The translations under genes were made by a program, and so were the position numbers. Under the pieces are notes generated by a model, which saw nothing but the letters and a program-made list of their open reading frames with translations, searched no databases and was not told the origin of the DNA. This document shows positions 26,459-34,680 of a DNA stretch of 64,000 bases, piece after piece (the first letter of the stretch is position 1; each line of letters begins with the position of its first letter). The DNA is from Deltaproteobacteria bacterium HGW-Deltaproteobacteria-15 (GTDB lineage Bacteria; Desulfobacterota; DSM-4660; Desulfatiglandales; HGW-15), in contig PHBH01000003.1 of the NCBI GenBank assembly GCA_002840535.1, positions 62,001 through 126,000 on the forward strand. The letters run 5' to 3'.

Positions 26459-27502
26459 ATGGCATGGGATTGGGAAAAACTACAGCAGCAAAGAAAGACA
26501 ACAGGTCCGAAAACACCCCCTCAGGTAGGGCAGGTCCTTGACAGGTTAAAGGGAAGTCGATTCAAATTGCCCGGCTTCTCCTTCATTGTCATAGGCCTGG
26601 TAGTTATCTACCTGGCAACTTCTACCGTGTACACGGTTGCAGTCGATGAGGTCGGTGTGATCCAGAGGTTCGGGAAATATTCGAGGATCGCCGGTCCGGG
26701 ACTGAATTTCAAATTTCCGGCGGGCATCGAGAAGCTGTCCAAGGTCAAGGTCAGGTATGTGTACAAGGAAGAGTTCGGTCTCCGCACCGCGAAGGCGGAT
26801 GTGAGAAGCCGATATGCCGGAGGGGAGGCATATCTCAGCGAGTCGCTCATGCTTACGGGCGATCTGAACGTGGCCGTGGTGCCATGGATCGTTCAGTACC
26901 GGATCAAGGATCCATACCTGTACCTTTTCAAGGTGAGGAACGTGAGGAACACCCTGCGTGACCTTACCGAGTCGACCATGCGTCTTGTTGTTGGAGACCG
27001 GAGCATCAACGAGGTCATCAGCAAGAGAGAGGAAATCGCGGAGCAGGCCCAAGAACTGTTGCAGAAGGAATTGGACGAGGCGGAAACGGGCATCAGTGTG
27101 ACAACGATCGAGATGAAGAGGACCAATGTGCCTGAACCGGTGCAGCCTTCCTTCAACGAAGTCAACCAGGCCGTTCAGGAAAAGGAGAAAATGATTTATC
27201 AGGCGAGAGAGGCATACAACAAGGCGGTCCCCCAGGCAAGAGGCGATGCCGAGAAGACGATAAGGGAGGCGGAAGGATACGCACTTGATCGGGTGAACAG
27301 GGCGAAGGGGGATGCATCGAGATTTCTTTCCCTCTACCAGGCCTATGTGAAGTCCGAGGATGTGACACGGAGGCGACTCTATTTGGAAGCCATCAGGGAC
27401 ATATTTCCCAAGCTCGGGAACAAGTACATTGTCGACTCCAACCAGAAAAATTTCTTACCCCTGCTGAATCTTGGCAAGACAGAGAAAGGAGGAGAGCAAT
27501 GA
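26459..27502 (+). CDS. hflK: HflK, SPFH membrane protease regulator
   Basis: Single-pass inner-membrane SPFH protein of 347 residues that with HflC forms a cage around FtsH. The membrane segment is at about residues 40-60 (FSFIVIGLVVIYLA), followed by the band-7 domain (VDEVGVIQRFGKY...GPGLNFKFP) and a coiled coil rich in Ala, Glu and Arg (QAREAYNKAVPQARGDAEK). AGGAAAT precedes the ATG. The stop overlaps the hflC start (ATGA). Confidence 0.95.
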   Translation: MAWDWEKLQQQRKTTGPKTPPQVGQVLDRLKGSRFKLPGFSFIVIGLVVIYLATSTVYTVAVDEVGVIQRFGKYSRIAGPGLNFKFPAGIEKLSKVKVRYVYKEEFGLRTAKADVRSRYAGGEAYLSESLMLTGDLNVAVVPWIVQYRIKDPYLYLFKVRNVRNTLRDLTESTMRLVVGDRSINEVISKREEIAEQAQELLQKELDEAETGISVTTIEMKRTNVPEPVQPSFNEVNQAVQEKEKMIYQAREAYNKAVPQARGDAEKTIREAEGYALDRVNRAKGDASRFLSLYQAYVKSEDVTRRRLYLEAIRDIFPKLGNKYIVDSNQKNFLPLLNLGKTEKGGEQ

Positions 27503-28449
27503 AATCCAAAGCAATCCTTTTTCCTGTCGTTGTCCTGCTGATCATTCTTTTCACGTCGGCCTATGTCATTGACGAAACCGAGCAGGTCGTGCTCACGCAG
27601 TTCGGGAGGGCAATCGGGGAGCCGAAGAGAGACCCCGGCCTCTATTTCAAGATTCCCTTCATCCAGCAGGCGAACTATTTTCCGAAAAACCTCCTGGAAT
27701 GGGATGCGGATCCCGGCCAGATTCCCACCCTGGACAAAACCTTCATCTGGGTTGATACATTCGCACGATGGAAGATCGTCGATCCTTTGAAATTCTTTCA
27801 AACCGTCAACAACATGCCCGGGGCATTGACACGACTGGACGACATCATCGATTCGGCGGTGCGTAACTTCGTCACATCCTACCCTCTGATCGAAACGGTC
27901 AGGATGACCAATCGGGAGTTGGATACCTTTGAGGTGGGCCTTGACCAGGTCAAAGATACCAGCCCTCTCGGAGAAGTGACCATGGGGAGAAGCATGATCA
28001 CCAAGCGCATCCTTGAACAGGCCCAGCCCAAGCTGGTCCCATTCGGGATCGAGTTGGTGGATGTGAAGTTCAAGCTTCTGAATTATGTTGAAGAGGTCCA
28101 GAAATCCGTTTTCGGCCGTATGATCGCCGAACGGAGACAGATTGCCGAAAAATTCCGATCCGAAGGCCAGGGAGAGGCCCGCAAGATCGAAGGAGAAATG
28201 GAAAGGGATCTGAAGAAGATTACCTCGGAAGCGTACATGAAGGCCCAGGAGATCAAAGGAAAGTCGGACGGAGAGGCTACCCGCATTTACGCGGAGGCCT
28301 TTGGCAAGGATCCGGAGTTCTACTCGTTCGTACAAACCCTGGAGACATACAGGGAGACCATGGGCGGGGACAGCTCCCTGATCCTCTCGACAGAGTCCGA
28401 TTTCCTGAAGTTCTTCAAGGGGTATAATATGAAGGAACCGGTCCGTTAG
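27499..28449 (+). CDS. hflC: HflC, SPFH membrane protease regulator
   Basis: A 316-residue SPFH protein, partner of HflK. The N-terminal membrane segment (AILFPVVVLLIILFTSAYV) is followed by ETEQVVLTQFGRAIG and a long helical region with ERRQIAEKFRSEGQGEARKI typical of HflC. Translational coupling with hflK through the 4-base overlap fits equal stoichiometry of the complex. Confidence 0.95.
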   Translation: MKSKAILFPVVVLLIILFTSAYVIDETEQVVLTQFGRAIGEPKRDPGLYFKIPFIQQANYFPKNLLEWDADPGQIPTLDKTFIWVDTFARWKIVDPLKFFQTVNNMPGALTRLDDIIDSAVRNFVTSYPLIETVRMTNRELDTFEVGLDQVKDTSPLGEVTMGRSMITKRILEQAQPKLVPFGIELVDVKFKLLNYVEEVQKSVFGRMIAERRQIAEKFRSEGQGEARKIEGEMERDLKKITSEAYMKAQEIKGKSDGEATRIYAEAFGKDPEFYSFVQTLETYRETMGGDSSLILSTESDFLKFFKGYNMKEPVR

Positions 28450-28461
28450 CAGGCACAGAAG

Positions 28462-28503
28462 AGTTAATAGTTAACAGTTAACGATTAACGATTAATCGAT
28501 AAC
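28462..28503. repeat. Intergenic word-repeat (AGTTAACGATTA word)
   Basis: AGTTAATAGTTAACAGTTAA then CGATTAACGATTAATCGATAAC: the words GTTAA and CGATTAA repeat in tandem between hflC and the ACT gene. AT-rich and partly self-complementary. Confidence 0.7.
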
Positions 28504-28520
28504 GGTTTCGCGGAGCGGAT

Positions 28521-29009
28521 ATGGTAAGAGCGGAAATACAGCTTTTCCTGGAGAATGCACCCGGGCAGTTGGGCAGACTCGCCGACCTTCTTGCAGCGGA
28601 AGGCATCAACATTGATGCCATGACCATTCAGGATGCCTCGGCTTATGTCAGGGAACTCTTCAAAGCCAGAGGCAAGTCGCTGAAGAGGATAGCGCCGGCC
28701 GCCTCATACGGGTCCATGCAGAAAGACTCTGCCGATTACGCCCTGATCCGGCTGCTCGTGAACCACACGGACAAGGCGATCGATCTGCTCTCCAAAAAAG
28801 GATACCTCTTCGACATCATGCCGGTGGTGGCGCTCGAGATCGAAAACAAACCGGGCACCCTGTCGGAGATGGCGAGAAAATTTGGAGAGGAAGGAATCAA
28901 TATCCAGTACGTTTATGGGTCGGCCGTACCGGACCAGAACAGATCCCTTTTCGTATTTTCTCCTGAAGACATCGATGCTGCGGCAAAGATTTTCAAGGAA
29001 AAGGAATGA
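28521..29009 (+). CDS. Tandem ACT-domain protein
   Basis: A 162-residue protein made of two ACT ligand-binding domains: the first begins EIQLFLENAPGQLGRLADLLA, the second VVALEIENKPGTLSEMARKF. It lacks a catalytic domain. Such stand-alone ACT proteins bind amino acids and regulate enzymes; in many anaerobes they sit with phenylacetate-CoA ligase or branched-chain genes, which are not seen here. GGAGCGGAT precedes the ATG. Confidence 0.85.
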   Translation: MVRAEIQLFLENAPGQLGRLADLLAAEGINIDAMTIQDASAYVRELFKARGKSLKRIAPAASYGSMQKDSADYALIRLLVNHTDKAIDLLSKKGYLFDIMPVVALEIENKPGTLSEMARKFGEEGINIQYVYGSAVPDQNRSLFVFSPEDIDAAAKIFKEKE

Positions 29010-29092
29010 TCCCTCCGGCGCTTTCGATGCCCTCCTGACCGGCACCGGGACGGCCTTCAGCATGGTCTTTCTACCGGCTCGGAAAGCCCCTC

Positions 29093-29557
29093 TCATTGCA
29101 TGATGGCACCCGTCATGCGCACAAGATGGGGGTCTCCGCGCGAACGCCGCTCGCAGGATTCCCTGGCCGCTCGATTGATCAGAGGCTGAGGCGAATTGAG
29201 CATGTCCTTCATGCATTCAACGACCGAGCCCCTCATCTCTGTCGCATCGCGGGCGCAGGACCCTTTGAAGTTGGCCAGCAGACACGACAAGGCTTGTATG
29301 GCAAGGATCCGCGCCTCGAGGTAGGTTCCTTCATCCATGGCGATATGGAGCACCTCTTTCACGAGTTCTTCGCAGGGGCCGGAAACCTCGTCCATACATC
29401 CGAGGACCGCCTCTCGCAGTCTCCAGTTGTGCCTGTATCTCAGGATCCTCACGAGTCCCGGCTGGTGCTCGTTGAGCCGTTCTGACTGCTTCAACTCTTC
29501 CAAATTCTGGAGAACCTTCCCCCATTCCATCAAGTTCCCGAACATGTCGGAGTTCAT
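29093..29557 (-). CDS. HEAT-repeat-like protein, last gene of the sigma-54 operon
   Basis: A 154-residue all-helical protein. Repeats resembling HEAT units are visible: LVRILRYRHNWRLREAVLGC, then TYLEARILAIQALSCLL, then PLINRAARESC. No catalytic motif. GGGGAGG with 6-base spacing supports the ATG at 29557. It would act as a protein-binding scaffold. It lies 48 bases after the STAS-like gene at the end of a five-gene run that includes a hemerythrin-like protein and a pseudo-receiver. Confidence 0.6.
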   Translation of the reverse strand: MNSDMFGNLMEWGKVLQNLEELKQSERLNEHQPGLVRILRYRHNWRLREAVLGCMDEVSGPCEELVKEVLHIAMDEGTYLEARILAIQALSCLLANFKGSCARDATEMRGSVVECMKDMLNSPQPLINRAARESCERRSRGDPHLVRMTGAIMQ

Positions 29558-29605
29558 CACAATCCTCCCCGATTCCCGGTCTCGCACGGTCCCGGGTTCA
29601 ACAGG

Positions 29606-29917
29606 TCAGTGTATCGAGACCTGTCGAGACGCTGTTTCTTCCGATTGCGGTGCAATGTCTTCGGCGTGTTTTCCAATGAAAACAATGGACGGGTTTATCT
29701 TTCCGGCAGGGGGTAACTGCCGCTGAAAAACCGCCTTCCCGAAAGGGTGAACCTCCCCGATCCCGTCGGTATGGATGATCACGCGATTGGCGGACCCGCA
29801 CTCCTCCGTGAGCACCCTGATCAGATCTAAGGCCGAGGAGCCGTCGAAGTCCCCCGCGAGTCTCAGGTGGAGGTTACCGCGTGCTCGGTTGACGACTATT
29901 CTGAAATTAGCGGCGAT
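29606..29917 (-). CDS. STAS-like small protein without a canonical start codon
   Basis: The reverse strand encodes about 103 residues: NFRIVVNRARGNLHLRLAG, then DFDGSSALDLIRVL, IIHTDGIGEVHPFG and INPSIVFIGKHAEDIAP. The layout (beta, D-x-S-S loop, helix, beta, PFG) resembles anti-anti-sigma STAS proteins. No in-frame ATG, GTG or TTG exists between the upstream TGA and a GTG at 29815 that lies inside the fold. A strong GGAGAGGGGG sits 6 bases before an ATC at 29917, 20 bases after the hemerythrin stop. Either ATC initiates or a one-base frameshift separates it from a GTG. Coordinates assume ATC. Confidence 0.58.
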   Translation of the reverse strand: MAANFRIVVNRARGNLHLRLAGDFDGSSALDLIRVLTEECGSANRVIIHTDGIGEVHPFGKAVFQRQLPPAGKINPSIVFIGKHAEDIAPQSEETASRQVSIH

Positions 29918-29936
29918 CCCACGCCCCCTCTCCGGA

Positions 29937-30509
29937 CTACACCGATTGAAACAATCTCATGGACGGGTAAGACGCCATGCCGGTGAGCGTTTCCATTTTG
30001 TGCAGGGCTGCATGGTACTTCTCCAAGGGGATCTTCTCGTTGAACCGCCAGAATTCCTGAAGGATTGAATTCTGCTCGTAATAGGAAAAATACTTCAATA
30101 CCCTCGGGAAGAATGTCTCATTTTCCTTTCGAATATGCTCCAGGTAGTAACCACTCAATATTCGCAGCCTTTGGTCCACGATCTCTTCATCCCCTCGCGA
30201 ACCTGCCTCAGCTCGGGCGGACATGATCTCACCGGTGCTCTTCATGATGAACACATGCTCCTGGATCAGCTCCTCCATCGTTTTCCGGTCGCCTTCATGA
30301 ATCTTCTTCTTCTCAAGATGATGAAAGAGGATTTCCTCTTCTTTCACGTGGTGGCATCGATCGACGTACATGCACAGGAAATCGATCACAGTGTCCTGCC
30401 CATTGAATCCCTGTCCGGACCCGCGCACCTGCCCGGCCAATCTTCTGGTTGCCTCCATCATCCGACTGATGATGTTGTGCTCAGCCACTAAAGGAATATG
30501 TACCTGCAT
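29937..30509 (-). CDS. Hemerythrin HHE-domain protein
   Basis: About 190 residues with the diiron histidines and carboxylates in order: VAEHNII, HHVKEEEILFHHL, EHVFIM and EHIRKENETFFP. Hemerythrin-like proteins bind or sense O2, NO or iron. The ATG at 30509 gives the usual MQV start just before the first helix; the frame is open to a TTG 23 codons upstream. Its neighbours in the operon are a Cys-rich protein and a pseudo-receiver, and a flavodiiron gene lies 4 kb away, consistent with oxygen response. Confidence 0.86.
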   Translation of the reverse strand: MQVHIPLVAEHNIISRMMEATRRLAGQVRGSGQGFNGQDTVIDFLCMYVDRCHHVKEEEILFHHLEKKKIHEGDRKTMEELIQEHVFIMKSTGEIMSARAEAGSRGDEEIVDQRLRILSGYYLEHIRKENETFFPRVLKYFSYYEQNSILQEFWRFNEKIPLEKYHAALHKMETLTGMASYPSMRLFQSV

Positions 30510-30612
30510 CCCGTGCACCCGCTGCTTGTTCCGTCTCAGATCCCCTGCCCAAGCGCTCTCGCTGCTCAGCCTTACCAAAGCCTTTCCTGTTCAGAGCAAA
30601 ATGCTGTCGCTC

Positions 30613-30936
30613 CTATTCGTACGACTCGCATTCCCAGGTCCCCCCTCCCGGCTTCAGGAACGCGCAGGCCGGGAGTTTGAGACAGGTCCTGCAAAGGCCA
30701 ATATAGTCGTCTCCGGCCTTCTCCGGCCTGACTGACGATGTCTTTGTACTGTGATGGTTCGGGAGTCGAAAATCCTCGGGGATCTCCCTCTGCCTATTCG
30801 ATTCACAGCGGTACTCCTCACAGAAGAAGACGGGAAGATCCGCCCTTGTGCGTAAACGGCATATCAGCGAATCGTCACATGCGGAACAGATCCCCTCCCT
30901 CATGTGCTCATCGCCCAGCCTATAATCGTGATTCAT
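30613..30936 (-). CDS. Small Cys-rich protein with two repeated C-x2-C units
   Basis: A 107-residue protein holding two similar units: CSACDDSLICRL ... FFCEEYRC and CRTCLKLPACAF ... WECESY. Each looks like a zinc or iron-sulfur binding knuckle of the C-x2-C-x4-5-C-x10-C type, with the acidic EEY/ESY tail repeated. I recognise the pattern from deltaproteobacterial hypothetical proteins but know no function. GGAGG is placed before the ATG at 30936. Lies between the pseudo-receiver and hemerythrin genes. Confidence 0.72.
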   Translation of the reverse strand: MNHDYRLGDEHMREGICSACDDSLICRLRTRADLPVFFCEEYRCESNRQREIPEDFRLPNHHSTKTSSVRPEKAGDDYIGLCRTCLKLPACAFLKPGGGTWECESYE

Positions 30937-30952
30937 AATAGTGCCTCCCTCA

Positions 30953-31390
30953 TCATAATCGTCTGTTTGCCCGCCTCCTCGCGACAACGGCTGCAGAACC
31001 CTCCCGTGACTCCACCGTTTTCGTCGCCTTCAGGCCCCTTCTTGAGAGATGCTCCAGCAGCGATCTGAGGCTCTCGGTTTCAAAAGGCTTCACCATGTAG
31101 TAGAGAACCCCCTGCGCACGGATCCGTGCCTCCAATTCGCGGGAGTTGTTCCATGTCATAGCCACAACATGCATGTCCGGCGAAAAGGTTTTGAGCCGCG
31201 AGATGAGTTCCTCTCCCTTCATGTCGGGCAGGAGGGCCTCCGTGAGCACCAGGTCACAGTGAATTTTCATGAAGGTCTTCAGGGCGTCTTTTCCACTTCC
31301 ACACGTATGCGCCTTATGGCCCCAGTTATGGAGCATCTTCCGGATGGTATCGGCCAGGTCTGAATCGCTTTCCACTATAAGGACTTTCAC
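30953..31390 (-). CDS. Pseudo-receiver: response-regulator domain with Glu in place of the phospho-Asp
   Basis: A 145-residue single receiver domain. The usual DLVLTD becomes DLVLTE, putting Glu51 at the phosphorylation site. The acidic pocket (VESD), the switch Thr (VVAMTW) and the Lys of VKPF are kept. Glu at this position often mimics the phosphorylated state, so the protein may be constitutively active or regulated by partners instead of a kinase. A basic tail (ARRRANRRL) follows. It starts with GTG at 31390 and is first behind a sigma-54 promoter. Confidence 0.83.
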   Translation of the reverse strand: MKVLIVESDSDLADTIRKMLHNWGHKAHTCGSGKDALKTFMKIHCDLVLTEALLPDMKGEELISRLKTFSPDMHVVAMTWNNSRELEARIRAQGVLYYMVKPFETESLRSLLEHLSRRGLKATKTVESREGSAAVVARRRANRRL

Positions 31391-31455
31391 GAGTTGCCCT
31401 GTGGCTCCTTTCCTGGGTTCAGGCAGACCGGCTCCCCTGCCCTTGCTTCTTCAAA

Positions 31456-31471
31456 GGCAACATTCGTGCCC
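31456..31471 (-). promoter_or_regulatory. Sigma-54 (-24/-12) promoter of the pseudo-receiver/hemerythrin operon
   Basis: On the reverse strand GGGCACG-AATG-TTGC matches the TGGCACG-N4-TTGC consensus except for the first base, with exact GG/GC spacing. The start would be near 31445, about 55 bases before the first gene. The neighbouring sigma-54 activator is the obvious regulator. Confidence 0.72.
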
Positions 31472-31555
31472 GATTTCCTATCTAGCTAAGCCACTGTAAA
31501 AACGAATGATTCCTCTGATTGAGAGGTGCGGGACCAGGAAGGATACGGGCTAAAT

Positions 31556-31570
31556 CGCCCATATAGGGCG
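31556..31570. promoter_or_regulatory. Candidate activator site 1 (CGCCC-N5-GGGCG)
   Basis: Perfect 5-base arms, CGCCCATATAGGGCG, centred about 118 bases upstream of the sigma-54 start. Position and symmetry suit an enhancer-binding protein. Confidence 0.6.
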
Positions 31571-31614
31571 CGGGTTTACCAAAAATACTTTGGATTCCAA
31601 GGAAATAGTGGATA

Positions 31615-31637
31615 GGGCGAATACGCCCATGTGGGCG
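31615..31637. promoter_or_regulatory. Candidate activator site 2 (overlapping palindromes)
   Basis: GGGCGAATACGCCC overlaps CGCCCATGTGGGCG, whose arms CGCCCA/TGGGCG are perfect. Same half-site as site 1, about 68 bases farther upstream. Confidence 0.6.
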
Positions 31638-31756
31638 ATGTTGCCCGCAACCAGCGTGGGCACTTCAGATTGGACGGGAGTAAAGATCCGGTTCCAGAGG
31701 GGCCGGCCTTGATTACACCCCGGAGGGGTGAAGTCTGTGGCGCGGAAAAACCGCAA

Positions 31757-31883
31757 ATATTGGAATGGTGGAAAAGTGGAATATTGGGGAAGAACAACAA
31801 CCGAAAACCTGGGAGGGTGCCGCAAGATCAATTTGTCGCTTTGAACCCATCATTCCATGATTCCATTATTCCAACATTCCAAC
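31757..31883. repeat. Inverted word-repeat element (ATTCCA word)
   Basis: The left arm (31757-31788) has ATTGGAATGGTGG and AAAGTGGAATATTGG. The right arm (31848-31883) has CATTCCATGATTCC and ATTATTCCAACATTCCAAC. Arms are inverted around about 60 bases. Lies between the sigma-54 activator gene and the operon control region. Confidence 0.75.
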
Positions 31884-31993
31884 AGGCCTTTTTTCGGCTG
31901 AGCCAATGATTTCTGACCTAGCCCACAGGACCAGGTTTTCCCTCATGATATAAAGGCGGCTGGCGGGACTTTGCTGCGTTTCTCATGGCGCGG

Positions 31994-33832
31994 CTACACC
32001 GGCTCCAGCTTTTCGATCTTCCTGGAAAGCGCCCGCCGGGAGATTCCGAGGAGCCTTGCCGCCTTGGTTCTGTTCCAGTTGGACTGTTCAAGCGCGCTCC
32101 GGACAACGTTCTTCTCGACGGCCTCGATCTCCCCTTTCAAACCGCCCTCCGGATTGCCTGCTTCCCGAGGAGCCCGACCCTTGCTCAGAAAGTCCCATCG
32201 ACCGACGCTCAGGTATCGGCGGATGACGTTCTGCAGCTCGCGAACGTTCCCGGGCCAGGCATAACCGAACATGTCGTCCAGGATCCTGGCCGGTAGACGC
32301 GTGACCTTTCCGTCACCCCGGTACATGTTCATGAAATGATCGACCAATGTAGGGATGTCTTCCCTTCGTTCCCTCAGGGGGGGGATGGTTATGGAGATTA
32401 CATGTATCCGATAGAAGAAATCCTCCCGCATGGACCCTTCTGTGACCAACCGGGAGAGATTCCTGTTGGTCGCCGCAATGATCCTGAAATTGGATTTTTT
32501 CGGCCTGCTCATGCCTACCGGGTAGTAATCCCCTCCGTCGATCGCCCGCAGAAGCTTCACCTGCATGCTCAGCGTGAGTTCCCCCACCTCATCCAGGAAC
32601 AGCGTTCCATGGTCGGCGATATCCAGGTAACCGAGCTTGTTGGCAAACGCCCCGGTGAAAGCGCCTTTTCTGTGGCCGAAGAATTCGCTCTCGAGAAGGT
32701 TCTCGGGGATGGCGCCGCAATTAACGATCACGAATTCCTTCTCGTGCCTGCCGCTCAGGTCGTGAATGGCCCTCGCCACCAGTTCCTTGCCCGTGCCGGA
32801 CTCCCCGAATATGGCCACGCTCGCGTCGGAGTTGGCGGCCTTCAGGATCAATTCGTACACCTCCTGCATGACGCGGCTCTTTCCGATGATGTCTCTGAAC
32901 CTGTAGCGCTCCTTCATGGAGGATCGCAGGTGGATGTTTTCCTGCCTAAGGGATTCGGCCTCTTCCTTCATCTCCGTTTCGCGGCGCACCCTTTCCGTGC
33001 AGTCCCTGAAGGTGGAGAGGACGGCCGACTTGCCCTTGAGCTGGACGAAGATGTGCTCTCCCTCCAGCCACGACTCACTGCCGTCGGGGGCGACGCATCT
33101 CGTCCTGAAATGGTTTATCTGAGACGGCTCGGTCACATCCGGCGCCAGGACCGTGTCGTCACAATGGACGGAACCGCTTGAGACCAGCTCGCCCAGCGAC
33201 ATGACCGAGTGTTCCCCTTTGGTGCTCAGACCGAAGAGGTTCGCAAAGGCGGCGTTGAAATACAGGACCCTTCCATCCTGCTGAAGGGCCACACCATCGG
33301 TCACATGCTCGGCCAGTGCACGGTAGCGTTCCTCGCTCTCCCTGAGGGATGACTCGGCGCGCTTGGTCCACACGATCTTCCCGAGCTTCTCGGCAATCAC
33401 CTTGGCGAGCCGGACCTCTTCCTTCAGAAAAGGGTCTTCGCCGGGTTTTCCGCTTTTATCCTTGTAGCAGATCTCCAGGAGGCCACGTTCTTCAGGACTC
33501 ACGGTGATCTCCGTGCAAAGCTTCCAGGGGGTTTCCCGGAAATGGGGGCACTCGTATTTCCGGCCGCCCAGGACGATGCGCGCGCAGGCGAGCTCCGGGT
33601 ACTGCCATGCGGAAGGGACGATGTTGACGGTGGACTGCAGGATCTCATCTAACGAGATGTTCGGCCTCTCGAAGAACTCGGATATGGCATAGAGGCAATT
33701 GAGCTCCTTGACCCTTTCCCTGAGGTCGTAAGTGACCTTTTTCAGTTCCTCTTTCGCCCTCATATCCGGCCCTGAAGGGACACTATCGGGTTCGATTTGT
33801 TTGCTGTCTTCCACCCTCATCCTGTCGCTCAT
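31994..33832 (-). CDS. Sigma-54-dependent activator with GAF-like and PAS sensor domains
   Basis: A 612-residue enhancer-binding protein. Order: helical N-terminus, a GAF-like domain (about 45-165; LNCLYAISEFFERPNISLDE and a CPHF-x7-C stretch), a PAS domain (about 175-290), AAA+ core with GESGTGKE near 342, the sigma-54 loop GAFTGA near 390 and FLDEVGEL, and a Fis-type helix-turn-helix at the end (NRTKAARLLGISRRALSRKI). It has no receiver, so it senses its signal directly. Cys and His in the GAF-like domain could bind metal, heme or a cluster. AGGAG precedes the ATG. Likely controls the adjacent hemerythrin operon. Confidence 0.92.
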   Translation of the reverse strand: MSDRMRVEDSKQIEPDSVPSGPDMRAKEELKKVTYDLRERVKELNCLYAISEFFERPNISLDEILQSTVNIVPSAWQYPELACARIVLGGRKYECPHFRETPWKLCTEITVSPEERGLLEICYKDKSGKPGEDPFLKEEVRLAKVIAEKLGKIVWTKRAESSLRESEERYRALAEHVTDGVALQQDGRVLYFNAAFANLFGLSTKGEHSVMSLGELVSSGSVHCDDTVLAPDVTEPSQINHFRTRCVAPDGSESWLEGEHIFVQLKGKSAVLSTFRDCTERVRRETEMKEEAESLRQENIHLRSSMKERYRFRDIIGKSRVMQEVYELILKAANSDASVAIFGESGTGKELVARAIHDLSGRHEKEFVIVNCGAIPENLLESEFFGHRKGAFTGAFANKLGYLDIADHGTLFLDEVGELTLSMQVKLLRAIDGGDYYPVGMSRPKKSNFRIIAATNRNLSRLVTEGSMREDFFYRIHVISITIPPLRERREDIPTLVDHFMNMYRGDGKVTRLPARILDDMFGYAWPGNVRELQNVIRRYLSVGRWDFLSKGRAPREAGNPEGGLKGEIEAVEKNVVRSALEQSNWNRTKAARLLGISRRALSRKIEKLEPV

Positions 33833-34349
33833 TCAACTGCTCCTGCTCAAACGCACGCCGATTTCGTGCCCCAGCCCCCTGATGCCCCCTATTTCCATGT
33901 TTCCCGGAGACCTTCTGTCCCCATAGTTCTACAAGTAGTAATCCCCCTGCGGCTTCAGTTGAACCATGATCTTATCTCATCGCTTCCTGCAAGGGGATTC
34001 GGTCAGTGCAATTATACTTCTAACTATATCGCATGGATTAAACAAGTCCAATGGATCGGGGTCATTCCGCAATCAGCAGTACGGTTGATCCATCCGCCTC
34101 TTGAGCTTGAAAACGAAATCTGGATGAAGACCCTGATCGGCTATTTCTGTGGAATCCTCCAGGATCGTCTGGATGCCTGCCTGAGGGGATAGGTGCTCAT
34201 GGGGATTTGGTAGAGATGATGGATGGGAAATCCGGAAAATCCGTCCCGACTTCGACCTTCCTGCGATTGGCGATCAACTAAGCACAGCTTGATGCCGAAT
34301 TCCTTGCATTCCCGGCCAAATTGTCTGAAAATTAAAGTCCATCTCATCG
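33833..34349. other. Intergenic region upstream of the broken Crp/Fnr gene
   Basis: A 517-base gap between divergent genes. No gene is supported; a 131-codon open frame here (33797-34192, +) has no recognisable features and biased composition. It should contain the promoter of the sigma-54 activator gene and of fprA, but I saw no clear consensus element or Fnr box. Confidence 0.35.
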
Positions 34350-34646
34350 ATGTCACCTGAGTTGTTTGAAATGGACATAAGTTCAGACCTTTTCAGTGAG
34401 TCAAATATCTTTGCCGGTATTGAGAAGGGACAGCTTTCTATACTTTTCAACTTCGGCCAACGGCGTACCTATGGATCGGGGGTCATGCTGTTTCACGAGG
34501 GCGACCCCGCCCTCAAATCCTGCCTGGTCTTGAACGGTCGTCTTAAGCTGAGCAAGGTGCATGAAGAAGGAAAGGAGGCGATCGTCCGCTATATCAACCC
34601 GGGTGGGATCACAGGTGCGATCTCCGTTTTCAGCGGAAAAAGCTAA
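34350..34646 (+). pseudogene. Truncated Crp/Fnr-family regulator (effector domain only)
   Basis: About 98 codons match the start of a Crp/Fnr protein: IFAGIEKGQLSILFNFGQRR, GVMLFHEGDPALKSCLVLNG and EAIVRYINPGGITGAISVFSG. The frame ends at TAA where the family normally has Tyr (SGK-x-Y-PV; here the next codons read PVSDIKL). The rest of the effector domain and the whole DNA-binding domain are missing, and fprA starts 35 bases on. Best explained by a nonsense change plus deletion. A short expressed peptide cannot be excluded. Confidence 0.75.
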
Positions 34647-34680
34647 CCCGTGTCGGATATCAAACTGAAGGGGGAACCTC

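Noticed and set aside
33797..34192. 131-codon + frame in the gap before the broken Crp/Fnr gene
   Set aside because: No motif, no ribosome site, and it begins inside the sigma-54 activator gene on the other strand.
34300..34330. TTGGCCGGGAATGCA on the reverse strand as a sigma-54 promoter
   Set aside because: Spacing between GG and GC is 8 bases instead of 10.
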